Positions 1 through 7,064 of a stretch of 15,716 bases of DNA are shown here, in pieces; position 1 is the first letter of the stretch; each line of letters begins with the position of its first letter. The position numbers and the translations under genes were made by a program. The notes beneath the pieces are model-generated. The model was not told the DNA's origin, made no database searches, and saw only the letters and a program-made list of their open reading frames with translations. Source of the stretch: an uncultured Collinsella sp. (GTDB taxonomy: Bacteria > Actinomycetota > Coriobacteriia > Coriobacteriales > Coriobacteriaceae); the NCBI GenBank assembly GCA_900754745.1, contig CAAEEB010000017.1, positions 1 to 15,716 of the forward strand. The letters run 5' to 3'.

Positions 1-353
1 ATGGAATCCAGAATCGTGGCATAGGCGCTGGCCTTGGTGCCGTCGAGCGTCAGGTTGTCGTCAATCTTCCACCACTGCTGCTCAAGATTCTCCAGGAAGT
101 TGGTGGGGTTGCAGCCCTTAATGGCAAGGCCGCGGGCCAGACCCGAGTAGATGTGGGTGTGGCAGTTGATAAGTCCGGGCATGATGAGGTTGCCCTGGGC
201 GTCGACGTACTCGGCATCCGGGTACTTGGCCTTGAGCTCGCGCTCGGGGCCCACTTCGACGATCGTATCTCCGTCAATGGCGACCGCACCGTTTGGAATG
301 AACGGGGTCTGAGCGTTGCGGGTAAAGACGGAACCGTTAGCGACCAGAAGCAT
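1..353 (-). CDS. ssnA: SsnA-type amidohydrolase/aminohydrolase, N-terminal part (runs off the window)
   Basis: Translation from ATG at 353 gives 117 residues before the window edge. Visible are the N-terminal beta-sandwich strands (MLLVANGSVFTR, then NGAVAIDGDTIVEVG), the sequence IMPGLINCHTHIYSGLARG with the metal-binding H65-x-H67 pair, and an NPTNFLENLEQQWWKID stretch typical of SsnA. A good ribosome binding site (AAGGGAG) lies 5 nt before the ATG. The family is the TIM-barrel amidohydrolase superfamily, near chlorohydrolases and guanine deaminase. SsnA is known from anaerobic purine-degradation and selenium-linked clusters such as the E. coli yge-ygf region; its exact substrate is not settled here. 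The neighbouring permease of nucleobase type upstream on the same strand supports a purine role. The catalytic C-terminal half lies outside, so activity cannot be judged. A generic amidohydrolase is the alternative. Confidence 0.85.
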   Translation of the reverse strand, partial: MLLVANGSVFTRNAQTPFIPNGAVAIDGDTIVEVGPERELKAKYPDAEYVDAQGNLIMPGLINCHTHIYSGLARGLAIKGCNPTNFLENLEQQWWKIDDNLTLDGTKASAYATILDS

Positions 354-501
354 AAATGCTCCCTTCAACATCAGGGGCGGGGTTTGACACCTCTGACATG
401 GCGGAAGTGCGAAGCGCCGGCCTACACCGGAAACGGGCCCTCTCCCGTCAACGCTTCACCAAAGGGACAAGCCCTTTGAAGTGCGGCTTGGCGCCGCATG
501 G

Positions 502-533
502 CGCCGGCGGACGAGGCGATGCGTCCGCCGGCG
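502..533. other. GC-rich hairpin between the permease and ssnA
   Basis: A perfect 11-bp inverted repeat (CGCCGGCGGAC, 502-512, with GTCCGCCGGCG, 523-533) has a 10-nt loop and sits just after the permease stop codon. No T-run follows on the minus strand, so it is a poor intrinsic terminator. It could be an mRNA-stabilising or processing hairpin separating the permease from ssnA. A second small hairpin (CAAAGGG/CCCTTTG) follows at about 459-478. Confidence 0.5.
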
Positions 534-549
534 AATAGCACCGAATTGG

Positions 550-1944
550 TTACTTCTTGCTCTCGGGCAGGACCAGATCCACAGCGGCATCCTTGGCGGC
601 ATCGATGTGCTGAGCCACGACCGGCGTCTGCGGAAGGATCAGGTTAAGGACAATGGCCATGATGGCGGTGGGGGTCACGGCGTTGGAGCCGATGACGGTG
701 GACACCCAGGCGGGCATGCCCTCGCCGGCGAGGCAGCCGCTGGCCATCCAAATACCCAGGCCAAAGACGACCGAGGTGCCGACGATGGTGGTGGTGCGCT
801 GCGTGAGGCCCTCGCGGGTGAACATGCGCACACCGTTCATGGTGATGGTGCCAAAGACGCCGACGGTCGCGCCGCCGATGACAGGCTGCGGGATGGCGGA
901 GAGCACGGCAGAGAGCTGCGGGAACAGACCGGCGATGGCAAAGACGGCCGCGATGATCACAAAGACCCACTTGTTGACGACCTTGTTGGAGCAGATGATG
1001 CCCACGTTCTGGCCAAGGGCGCTGGTGGGAAGACCGCCCAGCAGGCCGCCGACCATAGAGGTGAGGCCCTGGGACACAATAGCGCCGGAGAGCTCGCGCT
1101 CGGTGGGCATACGGTCGATGGAGCCCAGGCAGGCGGCGGAAACGTCACCGATAACCTGGATGGCGACCATGGGGAACACGACAGCGAGGGTAATGCAGAC
1201 CTCGGGATCAAACTCGAGCGCGTAGGGCATGAGCTTGGGAAGGGCGAAGACCTGAGCGGTGGCGACGCTGGAGAAGTCGATCATGCCAAAGGGGATCGAA
1301 ACGATCATGCCAACGATCATGCCAAAGAACACGGATCCCAGCTTGAGCGTGCCCTTGCCAAAGTTGGCGAGCGCAAAGACCACGGCGAAGGTGATAAGAG
1401 CGACGCACCAGGCCTGCGGGGTGCCCCACAGCGGCGTACCCATACCGCCGGCCATATACTTGACAGCCGTGGGATAGAGAGAGACGCCAATGGAGAAGAT
1501 GACCGTACCGGTCACGACGGGCGGGAATAGCCACTTAATCTTGCTGTAAGCCAGACCAAAGAGGACCGCGACGGCGCCGCCGACGATCTCGCCGCCCAGC
1601 AGCGCACCAAAGCTAAAGCCCGAGGCACCCATGGCCTGGAGGGCCGGGAGGAACGCGAACGAAACGCCCATGACGATGGGCAGGCCGCCGCCGATGCGAC
1701 GGAAGGGAGCGAAGGCCTGAAGGGCCGTGTCGATTGCCGAAAGAATGAGCGCGACCTGGATGATGTCGGTGCTCTGCTGGCTATTAAAGCCGTAGACGCC
1801 GGCCATGATGACAGCCGGGGTGATGATACCGGCAAACGAAGCCAGTACGTGCTGAAGGGCACACGGGATCATTTCCTTAACGGGAGGCATGCCTTCACGA
1901 GTGAACAGGGCTTCAGTGCCGTTCTTAACCGTCTCCTGGGTCAT
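550..1944 (-). CDS. NCS2-family nucleobase permease (xanthine/uracil type)
   Basis: A 464-residue integral membrane protein made almost entirely of hydrophobic segments, as expected for the 14-helix NCS2 (nucleobase:cation symporter-2) fold. Family signs are PCALQHVLASFAGIITPAV near residues 27-45 (TM1 with the conserved QH), AIQVIGD at 261-267 (TM8 motif) and GQNVG at 311-315 (TM10 motif). It should import a purine or uracil by proton symport. Xanthine is favoured because SsnA lies downstream. An in-frame extension to 2031 exists, but ATG 1944 (MTQETVKNG) fits the family length and has a GGTGG element just upstream. The position usually held by Glu in TM8 of xanthine/urate transporters is Gln263, and the TM10 signature lacks the usual SR ending, so the substrate may differ. 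The 196-bp gap to ssnA holds hairpins. Confidence 0.9.
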   Translation of the reverse strand: MTQETVKNGTEALFTREGMPPVKEMIPCALQHVLASFAGIITPAVIMAGVYGFNSQQSTDIIQVALILSAIDTALQAFAPFRRIGGGLPIVMGVSFAFLPALQAMGASGFSFGALLGGEIVGGAVAVLFGLAYSKIKWLFPPVVTGTVIFSIGVSLYPTAVKYMAGGMGTPLWGTPQAWCVALITFAVVFALANFGKGTLKLGSVFFGMIVGMIVSIPFGMIDFSSVATAQVFALPKLMPYALEFDPEVCITLAVVFPMVAIQVIGDVSAACLGSIDRMPTERELSGAIVSQGLTSMVGGLLGGLPTSALGQNVGIICSNKVVNKWVFVIIAAVFAIAGLFPQLSAVLSAIPQPVIGGATVGVFGTITMNGVRMFTREGLTQRTTTIVGTSVVFGLGIWMASGCLAGEGMPAWVSTVIGSNAVTPTAIMAIVLNLILPQTPVVAQHIDAAKDAAVDLVLPESKK

Positions 1945-2296
1945 TTGACCACCAATCCTCGAAATAGTTGTTTTCGCATCTAACGCTCTATTGTGACGCA
2001 GTGCGGGGTTGAGGTTGTGCCTTCGTTGCATATCGTATTAAAGATGATTCTCATTCTCAATAATAATTTTTTGTTATCAGACTATTCTTGAGCTGAGACA
2101 ATGCATTTCCGCAGGTCAAGAAAGTGTCTGGTCAAAATAACATCTAACTTTTCTTTTGGTCGACCGTTTACCGCCGAATTCCTACCGCTCGTCTGTATTA
2201 CGCAATGTACCTGCGAATATACGAGATGAGGAATGGCGTGTTACCATGAGAAAAAATTGTTATGAACATTTCCGATTTCACCCCAAGGAGTTGCCC
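1945..2296. other. Divergent intergenic region between the permease and the YheO-type regulator
   Basis: About 350 bases without a convincing gene. Besides the permease promoter, it holds a direct repeat GGTCAA at 2114-2119 and 2130-2135 (16-bp period), a possible binding site for the divergent regulator. The region around 2040-2160 is markedly AT-rich compared with its surroundings. No clear plus-strand promoter for the regulator could be chosen. An in-frame extension of the regulator to ATG 2156 crosses this region but lacks a ribosome binding site. Confidence 0.5.
2032..2060 (-). promoter_or_regulatory. Promoter of the permease gene, with a Fur-like box in the spacer
   Basis: On the minus strand TTGAGA (2055-2060) is followed by a 17-bp spacer and TACGAT (2032-2037), a good sigma-70-type match. 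The predicted 5' UTR is about 80 nt. The sequence GAGAATGAGAATCATC (plus coordinates 2043-2058) lies across the -35 and spacer and matches 13 of 16 positions of the Fur-box core GATAATGATAATCATT. The promoter is a direct reading of the sequence; the regulator is inference. Confidence 0.6.
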
Positions 2297-2953
2297 GTGA
2301 ACGAGACCGTACGTCGCTTTTTGCCGATGGTCGATTTCCTGGAGCAGATACTCGGCAAAAACAGCGAAATCGTGCTGCACGATTTCTCGGATCCCGACCA
2401 CGCCATCGTCGATATTCGCAACGGCATCGTGAGCGGTCGCAAGGTCGGCGGTCCCGCCACCGACCTGGCGCTCAAGATCATGCACGACGCCAAGTATCGC
2501 GACCTGCCGTTTATTACGGGCTACGAGGGCCGCGGTGCCGGTGGCAAGACATTGGAGTCAGCGACGTACTTTATCCGCGAGAATGACGAGATCGTCGGCA
2601 TGCTCTGCGTCAACACCGACCTCTCGACCGTGCGCTCCATCAACGCCATGGCACAGCAGCTCATGGCGTGCTTCGACGCGGCGCCTAGACAGGCAGAGCC
2701 CGCGTCTATCGAGGTCGAAAGCCTTTCGGAGTCTACACAGGAGCTCATCGACCGCAGCATTGCCGAGTTGCTGAGCGCGCGCGGGCTGGATGTAGCGTCA
2801 CTTGGCCAGAGCGACCGCGTGGACGTCATTCGCCACCTCAACGGCAACGGGGTATTCATGCTCAAGGGCGCCGTGGCCTGCGCCGCCACCGCGCTGGGTA
2901 TCTCGGAGCCCAGCGTCTACCGCTACCTGCAAAAAGTTCGAAAGGAAGGCTAA
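2297..2953 (+). CDS. YheO/DauR-type PAS-HTH transcriptional regulator
   Basis: A 218-residue protein when started at GTG 2297, which has AAGGAG six bases upstream; longer in-frame starts (2156, 2246) lack this. The N-terminal half (about 5-115) is a YheO-like PAS domain, with SEIVLHDFSDPDHAIVDI, GRKVGGPATDLALKI and TYFIRENDEIVGMLCVN. The C-terminal part (about 155-216) is the DNA-binding HTH_22 region ending in ALGISEPSVYRYLQKV. Relatives include DauR, repressor of D-arginine catabolism; others sense unknown small ligands. It is divergent from the permease and convergent with ridA, so it may control either. RidA often accompanies amino-acid-degrading enzymes, which fits a DauR-like role, but the ligand cannot be read from the sequence. 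Confidence 0.88.
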   Translation: MNETVRRFLPMVDFLEQILGKNSEIVLHDFSDPDHAIVDIRNGIVSGRKVGGPATDLALKIMHDAKYRDLPFITGYEGRGAGGKTLESATYFIRENDEIVGMLCVNTDLSTVRSINAMAQQLMACFDAAPRQAEPASIEVESLSESTQELIDRSIAELLSARGLDVASLGQSDRVDVIRHLNGNGVFMLKGAVACAATALGISEPSVYRYLQKVRKEG

Positions 2954-2967
2954 CCCACCGATCCCTT

Positions 2968-2993
2968 GGGGACGGAGGAAAACGGATCATTTT
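2968..2993 (+). repeat. GGGGACGGAGG-type interspersed repeat, single copy
   Basis: A 26-nt element beginning GGGGACGGAGG and ending CGGATCATTTT, directly after the regulator stop codon and before its terminator. It is nearly identical to both arms of the inverted repeat at 3651-3722, differing by one base from the right arm. Its dispersal between genes suggests a REP-like element. Confidence 0.75.
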
Positions 2994-3008
2994 GCCGCAT
3001 CGCTTGAC

Positions 3009-3042
3009 AAAAGACCCTGCAGCTCGCACTGCAGGGTCTTTT
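3009..3042. terminator. Bidirectional intrinsic terminator
   Basis: A perfect 14-bp stem (AAAAGACCCTGCAG, 3009-3022, with its complement at 3029-3042) and 6-nt loop, with T-runs on both strands. It lies between the convergent regulator (ends 2953) and ridA (ends 3073) and should stop both transcripts. Confidence 0.93.
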
Positions 3043-3072
3043 TGCATGTCATGTTTAGTTGTTGTCAACGCC

Positions 3073-3450
3073 TTAGAGAGCGGCGACGACTTCGATCTCG
3101 ACCAGACCACCAGCCGGAAGGGCGGCAACCTGGAAAGCGCTGCGCGCGGGGAACGGAGCCTCGAACTTGGAGGCGTAGATCTCGTTCACGGCAGCGAAGT
3201 CGGCGATGTCGGCCAGGTAGACCGTGGTCTTGACGACATCGGCAAAGGTGGCGCCGGCAGCGGTCAGCAGAGTCTCGACGTTAGCAAGGGACTGCTTGGC
3301 CTGGGCCTCGACGCCCTCGGGCAGCTTGCCGGTTGCGGGGTCGATGCCCAGCTGGCCGGACAGGAACACCATGTTGCCGGTCTGGATACCGGGGGAATAC
3401 GGGCCGATGGCTGCGGGTGCGTTATCGGAAGACACGACGGTCTTGCTCAT
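3073..3450 (-). CDS. ridA: RidA-family reactive intermediate (enamine/imine) deaminase
   Basis: A 125-residue protein, the usual RidA length. The start ATG 3450 has AAGGAG seven bases upstream; a longer reading frame to 3510 only covers the 5' UTR. Family hallmarks are APAAIGPYSPGIQTGNMVF (Tyr18), the SGQLGIDPATG turn, FADVVKTTVYLADI, PARSAFQVAALP with the substrate-binding Arg103, and VEIEVVAAL with Glu118/Glu120 at the end. RidA hydrolyses 2-aminoacrylate and related imines released by PLP enzymes, protecting cytosolic PLP enzymes from damage. It appears monocistronic: its own promoter lies upstream and the shared terminator downstream. Confidence 0.96.
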   Translation of the reverse strand: MSKTVVSSDNAPAAIGPYSPGIQTGNMVFLSGQLGIDPATGKLPEGVEAQAKQSLANVETLLTAAGATFADVVKTTVYLADIADFAAVNEIYASKFEAPFPARSAFQVAALPAGGLVEIEVVAAL

Positions 3451-3539
3451 GTTTTTCTCCTTACGATCAGATAGAGAGCGTGAGCGCGGCGTTCGCACCG
3501 GGAGGCACAATTCGGTCTGAACACCGCGCTTGATTTGGG

Positions 3540-3568
3540 ATAGTACTCAAGGTTTCCGCGCGATGCAA
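3540..3568 (-). promoter_or_regulatory. Promoter of ridA
   Basis: On the minus strand TTGCAT (3563-3568), a 17-bp spacer and TACTAT (3540-3545) make a good sigma-70 promoter. The predicted start is near 3533, giving an untranslated leader of about 80 nt. Confidence 0.65.
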
Positions 3569-3650
3569 GATTATTATCACATTGCGAGAATAATTTATCG
3601 CCCAACGGCGCCTGTCGGCCGCTGAACGGCACGACCGGACGGTGAAGCTC

Positions 3651-3722
3651 AAAATGATCCGTTTCCTTCCGTCCCCATCGGATCAGGCAATCCATAGGGG
3701 ACGGAGGGAAACGGATCATTTT
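3651..3722. repeat. Large palindromic REP-like element (inverted pair of the GGGGACGGAGG repeat)
   Basis: The left arm 3651-3676 and right arm 3697-3722 are 26-nt inverted copies with one mismatch (a G-U pair in RNA) around a 20-nt loop. The same unit occurs once at 2968-2993. It sits in the 378-bp gap between ridA and the U32 gene and also reads through in short spurious frames. With A and T ends on the two strands it could act as a bidirectional terminator. Nothing else is recognised in this gap apart from the two promoters. Confidence 0.85.
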
Positions 3723-3790
3723 TGCTGCAAGGGCTGCTGAAGACTTTATCCTGCTTAGGCTGCGGGCATCGCCCATCGCGACGGCGCCAC

Positions 3791-3796
3791 TATACT
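3791..3796 (+). promoter_or_regulatory. Probable -10 box of the U32-RluA operon
   Basis: TATACT lies 32 bases before the ATG at 3829 and overlaps the small palindrome ATACT-tttg-AGTAT. No convincing -35 hexamer is visible 16-18 bp upstream, so the call is tentative. Confidence 0.4.
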
Positions 3797-3828
3797 TTTG
3801 AGTATCTGAGCATTTTGAAAGGCAGGAT

Positions 3829-6321
3829 ATGACCGCAAACGCCAGTCGAACCACCAACCGCAGACCCGAGCTTTTGGCCCCCGCCGGAGGCCCGGAGCCC
3901 TTTGCCGCCGCACTCGCCGCCGGGGCAGACGCCATCTACTGTGGCATGGGCAGCTTCAACGCCCGTCGCAAGGCCACCAACTTTACTGACGAGGCCTTTG
4001 AGCAAGCCTGCCGCGCCGCACATCTAGCCGGGTCGCGCGTCTACGTCACGGTCAACATCGTCATCAAGCAGTCCGAGATGGGCGATGCGCTGCAACTCAT
4101 CCATCGCTGCTCCACGCTGGGCGCCGATGCCTTCATCATCCAGGACTGGGGCCTGTTCTTTGAGGTCAAGCGCACGATGCCCGGCATCGAGACGCACATC
4201 TCAACCCAAGCAAACATCCACGACGACCGCGGAACCCTTTGGTGCCGCGAGCAGGGCGCCGACCGTGTGACCCTCTCGCGCGAGCTTTCCATCGCCGAGA
4301 TTGCTGCCATTCACGACGCCGCGCCCGATGTGGACCTTGAGGTCTTTAGCCATGGCGCCATCTGCTTTTGCTACTCGGGCCTGTGCCTGCTTTCGAGCTT
4401 TGCCATGGCGGGCCGCTCGGCCAACCGCGGCATGTGCGCCCAGCCCTGCCGCCTGCCCTACGAGCTAATCGACGAGAACGGTCGCACGCTCTCCCCCGCC
4501 GGCCGCGAGCGTGCGTTATGCCCGCGTGACACCAACACCTCACAGCTTGTTCGCCGTCTGTATGACGCCGGTGCCGCGTCGCTCAAGCTCGAGGGCCGCA
4601 TGAAGGCGCCCGATTACGTGTACTCCATCGTTGATGTGTATCGTCACGAAATTGACGACATGCTATCCGGAGCCACCGTTGCCAAGGACGAGGAAGCCGC
4701 CCGCCAGCGCCAGCTCAAGCGCTGCTTCAACCGCGACTTTACGCACGCCTATCAGGACGGCACCTCGGGCGACGAGATGATGAGCTATGAGCGTTCCAAC
4801 AACCGCGGCCAGATCGTGGGCACGGTGCTGGGCAGCCGTCTGGCCAACCGCGATGTACGCGGACTCAAGCCCGACGATCGCCGTCGCCGCGCCGCCATCG
4901 CCCGCATTGAGCTGTTTGAGCCCGTGGACAAGGGCGACCTGCTGGAGCTTCGCCACGATAACGAGTTTGACCAGTTCCTAACCACCATTGCCGCCGATGA
5001 TGCCGCCGCCGGTGACATCATCGAGTGCCGCGTGCCCCGCAGCATGCCCGAAGGCTGCCGCGCGCGCGTCATCCGCAGCCAGCGCGCCATCGACGCCGCC
5101 GGCGCCGCGCTCAAGCGCGACGTGCTGCGCCGCCGCGCCGTAGATGTGTCCGTCGTGGCGCGTCTGGGCAAGCCGTTTACCGTTACGCTCACCTGCTGCG
5201 ACGACCCCGCGCTCACTGCCACCGCCACCGGCTTTACCGTCGAGGCTGCCAAGACCCGCGCCGTCGAGGCATCCGATCTGGTAGAGCACGTCGGGCGCAT
5301 GGGCTCCTCTCCCTTTGAGGCTGCGAGCTTTGATGTGGCGCTCGATGAGGGCTGCGGCATGGGCTTCTCCGCTGTGCACAAGGTGCGCGCCGCCGCCTGC
5401 AAAGCGCTGGAGAAGGCCATTCTGGCACCGTATGAGGAGCGCGCGAAAACGCTCGAGTTGCCGGTACTCGACAAATGTACACGCCCCATGCCCGAGCATT
5501 ACCGCGATGAGCCGCAGATCTGCGCCGCCGTCACCACGCTCGAATCCGCCGAGGCGGCTCGCGCCGAGGGCGCCGCGCGCATCTATATGACCACCGACGC
5601 GCTCGAGGCTGTCGGACTCTCCCCCGCCGATGCATTTGGGCAGGGTATCGTGCCTGTACTCGACGAGGTCTGCCGCGCCGTCGACCACGAGCGCGTCGAT
5701 CCCTGGATCAATGCTGGAGCCACCGTCGCCGTCGGCAATATCTCCGAGCTCGCCGTAGCCGCGCATGCCGGCGCCACAGCCGAGATTCGCTCTTGCCTGC
5801 CGGTGCACAACACGCCCTGCATGGAGGCGCTTGCCGAGCGCGGCGCCGGTGCGTTTTGGCTCTCGCCCGAGATCACGCTCGACGAGATTGTCTCGCTCGG
5901 CGCCGCCGCGCCCGCTGCTCTGGGCATCACCGTCTTTGGCCGCCCGCGCGTCATGACAAGCGAGCATTGCATTCTGCAGGTTGCCAATGGCTGCATCCAC
6001 GATTGTGCCAACTGCCGCCTGCGTGCCCGCAAGCTCTCGCTCAAGAATATCGACGGAAAGGTCATGCCCGTCCGCACCGACATCCACGGCCGCTCTCGCC
6101 TGTACGATGCCTACCCCATCGACCTCACGCCGCAGGTTCCTCAGCTGCTCGACGCCGGTGTGCGTCGCCTCATGGTGGACGGAACGCTGCTCGAGACGGA
6201 TGAGGTGGGCCGTGCCGTCGCCCGCGTCCGTCGTGCCGTCGAAGCAGCGCAGGCCGGCCGCAAGCCCGCCGCCCGCCTACGCGGGGCGACCTCAGGCTGC
6301 ATGTTTGTGGGAATCAGCTAA
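3829..6321 (+). CDS. U32-family protein with DUF3656, RlhA-like (RNA hydroxylation family)
   Basis: An 830-residue protein. The U32 domain spans about 14-290: PELLAPAGGPEPFAAALAAG, HISTQANI, VTLSRELS, the cysteine motif HGAICFCYSGLCLLS, then NRGMCAQPCRLPYEL and SLKLEGRMKAPDYVY. Cys179, 186, 203 and 207 probably bind an iron-sulfur cluster. A DUF3656-like segment lies at about 435-535. The C-terminal region resembles a second U32 portion with VMTSEHC and GCIHDCANC (Cys714, 722, 726, 729). Annotated as peptidases, characterised relatives RlhA and TrhP hydroxylate 23S rRNA and tRNA using prephenate. This protein is longer than RlhA (about 650 aa) because of the extended C-terminal half. The start has purine-rich AAAGGCAGGA upstream. 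The RluA-type synthase follows after 15 bases, supporting an RNA-modification role. Exact target unknown. Confidence 0.88.
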   Translation: MTANASRTTNRRPELLAPAGGPEPFAAALAAGADAIYCGMGSFNARRKATNFTDEAFEQACRAAHLAGSRVYVTVNIVIKQSEMGDALQLIHRCSTLGADAFIIQDWGLFFEVKRTMPGIETHISTQANIHDDRGTLWCREQGADRVTLSRELSIAEIAAIHDAAPDVDLEVFSHGAICFCYSGLCLLSSFAMAGRSANRGMCAQPCRLPYELIDENGRTLSPAGRERALCPRDTNTSQLVRRLYDAGAASLKLEGRMKAPDYVYSIVDVYRHEIDDMLSGATVAKDEEAARQRQLKRCFNRDFTHAYQDGTSGDEMMSYERSNNRGQIVGTVLGSRLANRDVRGLKPDDRRRRAAIARIELFEPVDKGDLLELRHDNEFDQFLTTIAADDAAAGDIIECRVPRSMPEGCRARVIRSQRAIDAAGAALKRDVLRRRAVDVSVVARLGKPFTVTLTCCDDPALTATATGFTVEAAKTRAVEASDLVEHVGRMGSSPFEAASFDVALDEGCGMGFSAVHKVRAAACKALEKAILAPYEERAKTLELPVLDKCTRPMPEHYRDEPQICAAVTTLESAEAARAEGAARIYMTTDALEAVGLSPADAFGQGIVPVLDEVCRAVDHERVDPWINAGATVAVGNISELAVAAHAGATAEIRSCLPVHNTPCMEALAERGAGAFWLSPEITLDEIVSLGAAAPAALGITVFGRPRVMTSEHCILQVANGCIHDCANCRLRARKLSLKNIDGKVMPVRTDIHGRSRLYDAYPIDLTPQVPQLLDAGVRRLMVDGTLLETDEVGRAVARVRRAVEAAQAGRKPAARLRGATSGCMFVGIS

Positions 6322-6336
6322 CCGAAAGGCTTACAC

Positions 6337-6996
6337 GTGAACGAAGAACCTCAAGTCCTCTACTGCGACGCCTGGCTCATGGCCATCGACAAGCCCGCCG
6401 GCATGATCGTCCACGGCGACGGCACCGGCGAGCGCACGCTCACCGACTACGCCAGCGACCTGCTGCTGGCGATGGGCGACGGCTTTGCCGCGACCGACAT
6501 GCAGCCGCTCAACCGCCTGGACCGCGACACCACCGGCGTGGTGCTGTTCTCGCTCGACAAGCAGACGCAGCCTGCCTTTGACCAGATGGTCATCGACCAC
6601 GCTTTCGAAAAGCACTACCTGGCGCTCGCCGAGGGCAAGATCGACTGGAACGAGAAGCTCATCGATAAGCCCATCGCCCGCGACCGCCACGACAGCCGCA
6701 AGATGCGCGTCGGCGCCAGCGGCAAGCCGTCTCAAACGCGCGTGAAGGTGCTCAAGCGTCTTAAGAGCCGTCGTGGCCTGCCCACGCGCTCGTATATCGA
6801 TGTCGAGCTGCTCACCGGCCGCAAACACCAGATCCGTGTGCACCTGGCAAGCGAGCGCCATCCCCTGGTTGGCGACGACCTATACGGCACGCCGCGTCCT
6901 TGCGGCCTCATGCTCCATGCCCATAGCGTGTCCTTTACACATCCCGTAACCGGCGAGCACATCCACATCGAAGCCCCCTGCCCCTGGGAGCCCTAA
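6337..6996 (+). CDS. RluA-family pseudouridine synthase
   Basis: A 219-residue protein starting at GTG 6337, with GAAAGG about ten bases upstream, overlapping the U32 gene's 3' end region. It has AIDKPAGMIVHGDG near 16-29, the catalytic loop LNRLDRDTTGVVLF with Asp62 as predicted nucleophile, KHYLALAEG, then LLTGRKHQIRVHLA and HPLVGDDLYG. It isomerises uridine to pseudouridine in rRNA or tRNA. There is no S4 domain, so it resembles RluA or the short RluD-like forms; the target base cannot be told. The His before RLD that is common in the family is Asn59 here. It forms a probable two-gene operon with the U32 protein and is followed by a hairpin at 6998-7030. Confidence 0.93.
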   Translation: MNEEPQVLYCDAWLMAIDKPAGMIVHGDGTGERTLTDYASDLLLAMGDGFAATDMQPLNRLDRDTTGVVLFSLDKQTQPAFDQMVIDHAFEKHYLALAEGKIDWNEKLIDKPIARDRHDSRKMRVGASGKPSQTRVKVLKRLKSRRGLPTRSYIDVELLTGRKHQIRVHLASERHPLVGDDLYGTPRPCGLMLHAHSVSFTHPVTGEHIHIEAPCPWEP

Positions 6997-6997
6997 A

Positions 6998-7030
6998 CCA
7001 CCACAATGGGGACAGGCACCTTTGTGGTGG
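6998..7030. repeat. GGGGACAGG palindrome after the RluA gene
   Basis: CCACCACAA (6998-7006) and TTGTGGTGG (7022-7030) form a perfect 9-bp stem around a 15-nt loop containing GGGGACAGG. It begins one base after the stop codon. The GGGGACRG core in a palindrome is shared with the elements at 3651-3722 and 9436-9477, so it is probably a REP-like unit that may double as a weak terminator. Confidence 0.65.
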
Positions 7031-7064
7031 CTTTGCCGCAATGGCTCAGCCGCGGTCCCAAAAC

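Noticed and set aside
481..1530. A 349-residue Gly/His/Asp-rich plus-strand frame
   Set aside because: It is antisense to the permease; the low-complexity composition arises from hydrophobic codons read in reverse.
2156..2296. N-terminal extension of the YheO-type regulator
   Set aside because: The extra 47 residues have no family similarity and no ribosome binding site, while GTG 2297 has AAGGAG at the right distance.
3447..3935. A 162-residue minus-strand frame over the ridA-U32 gap
   Set aside because: It reads through both arms of the inverted repeat, the ridA promoter and the antisense of the U32 start; no ribosome binding site or recognisable domain.
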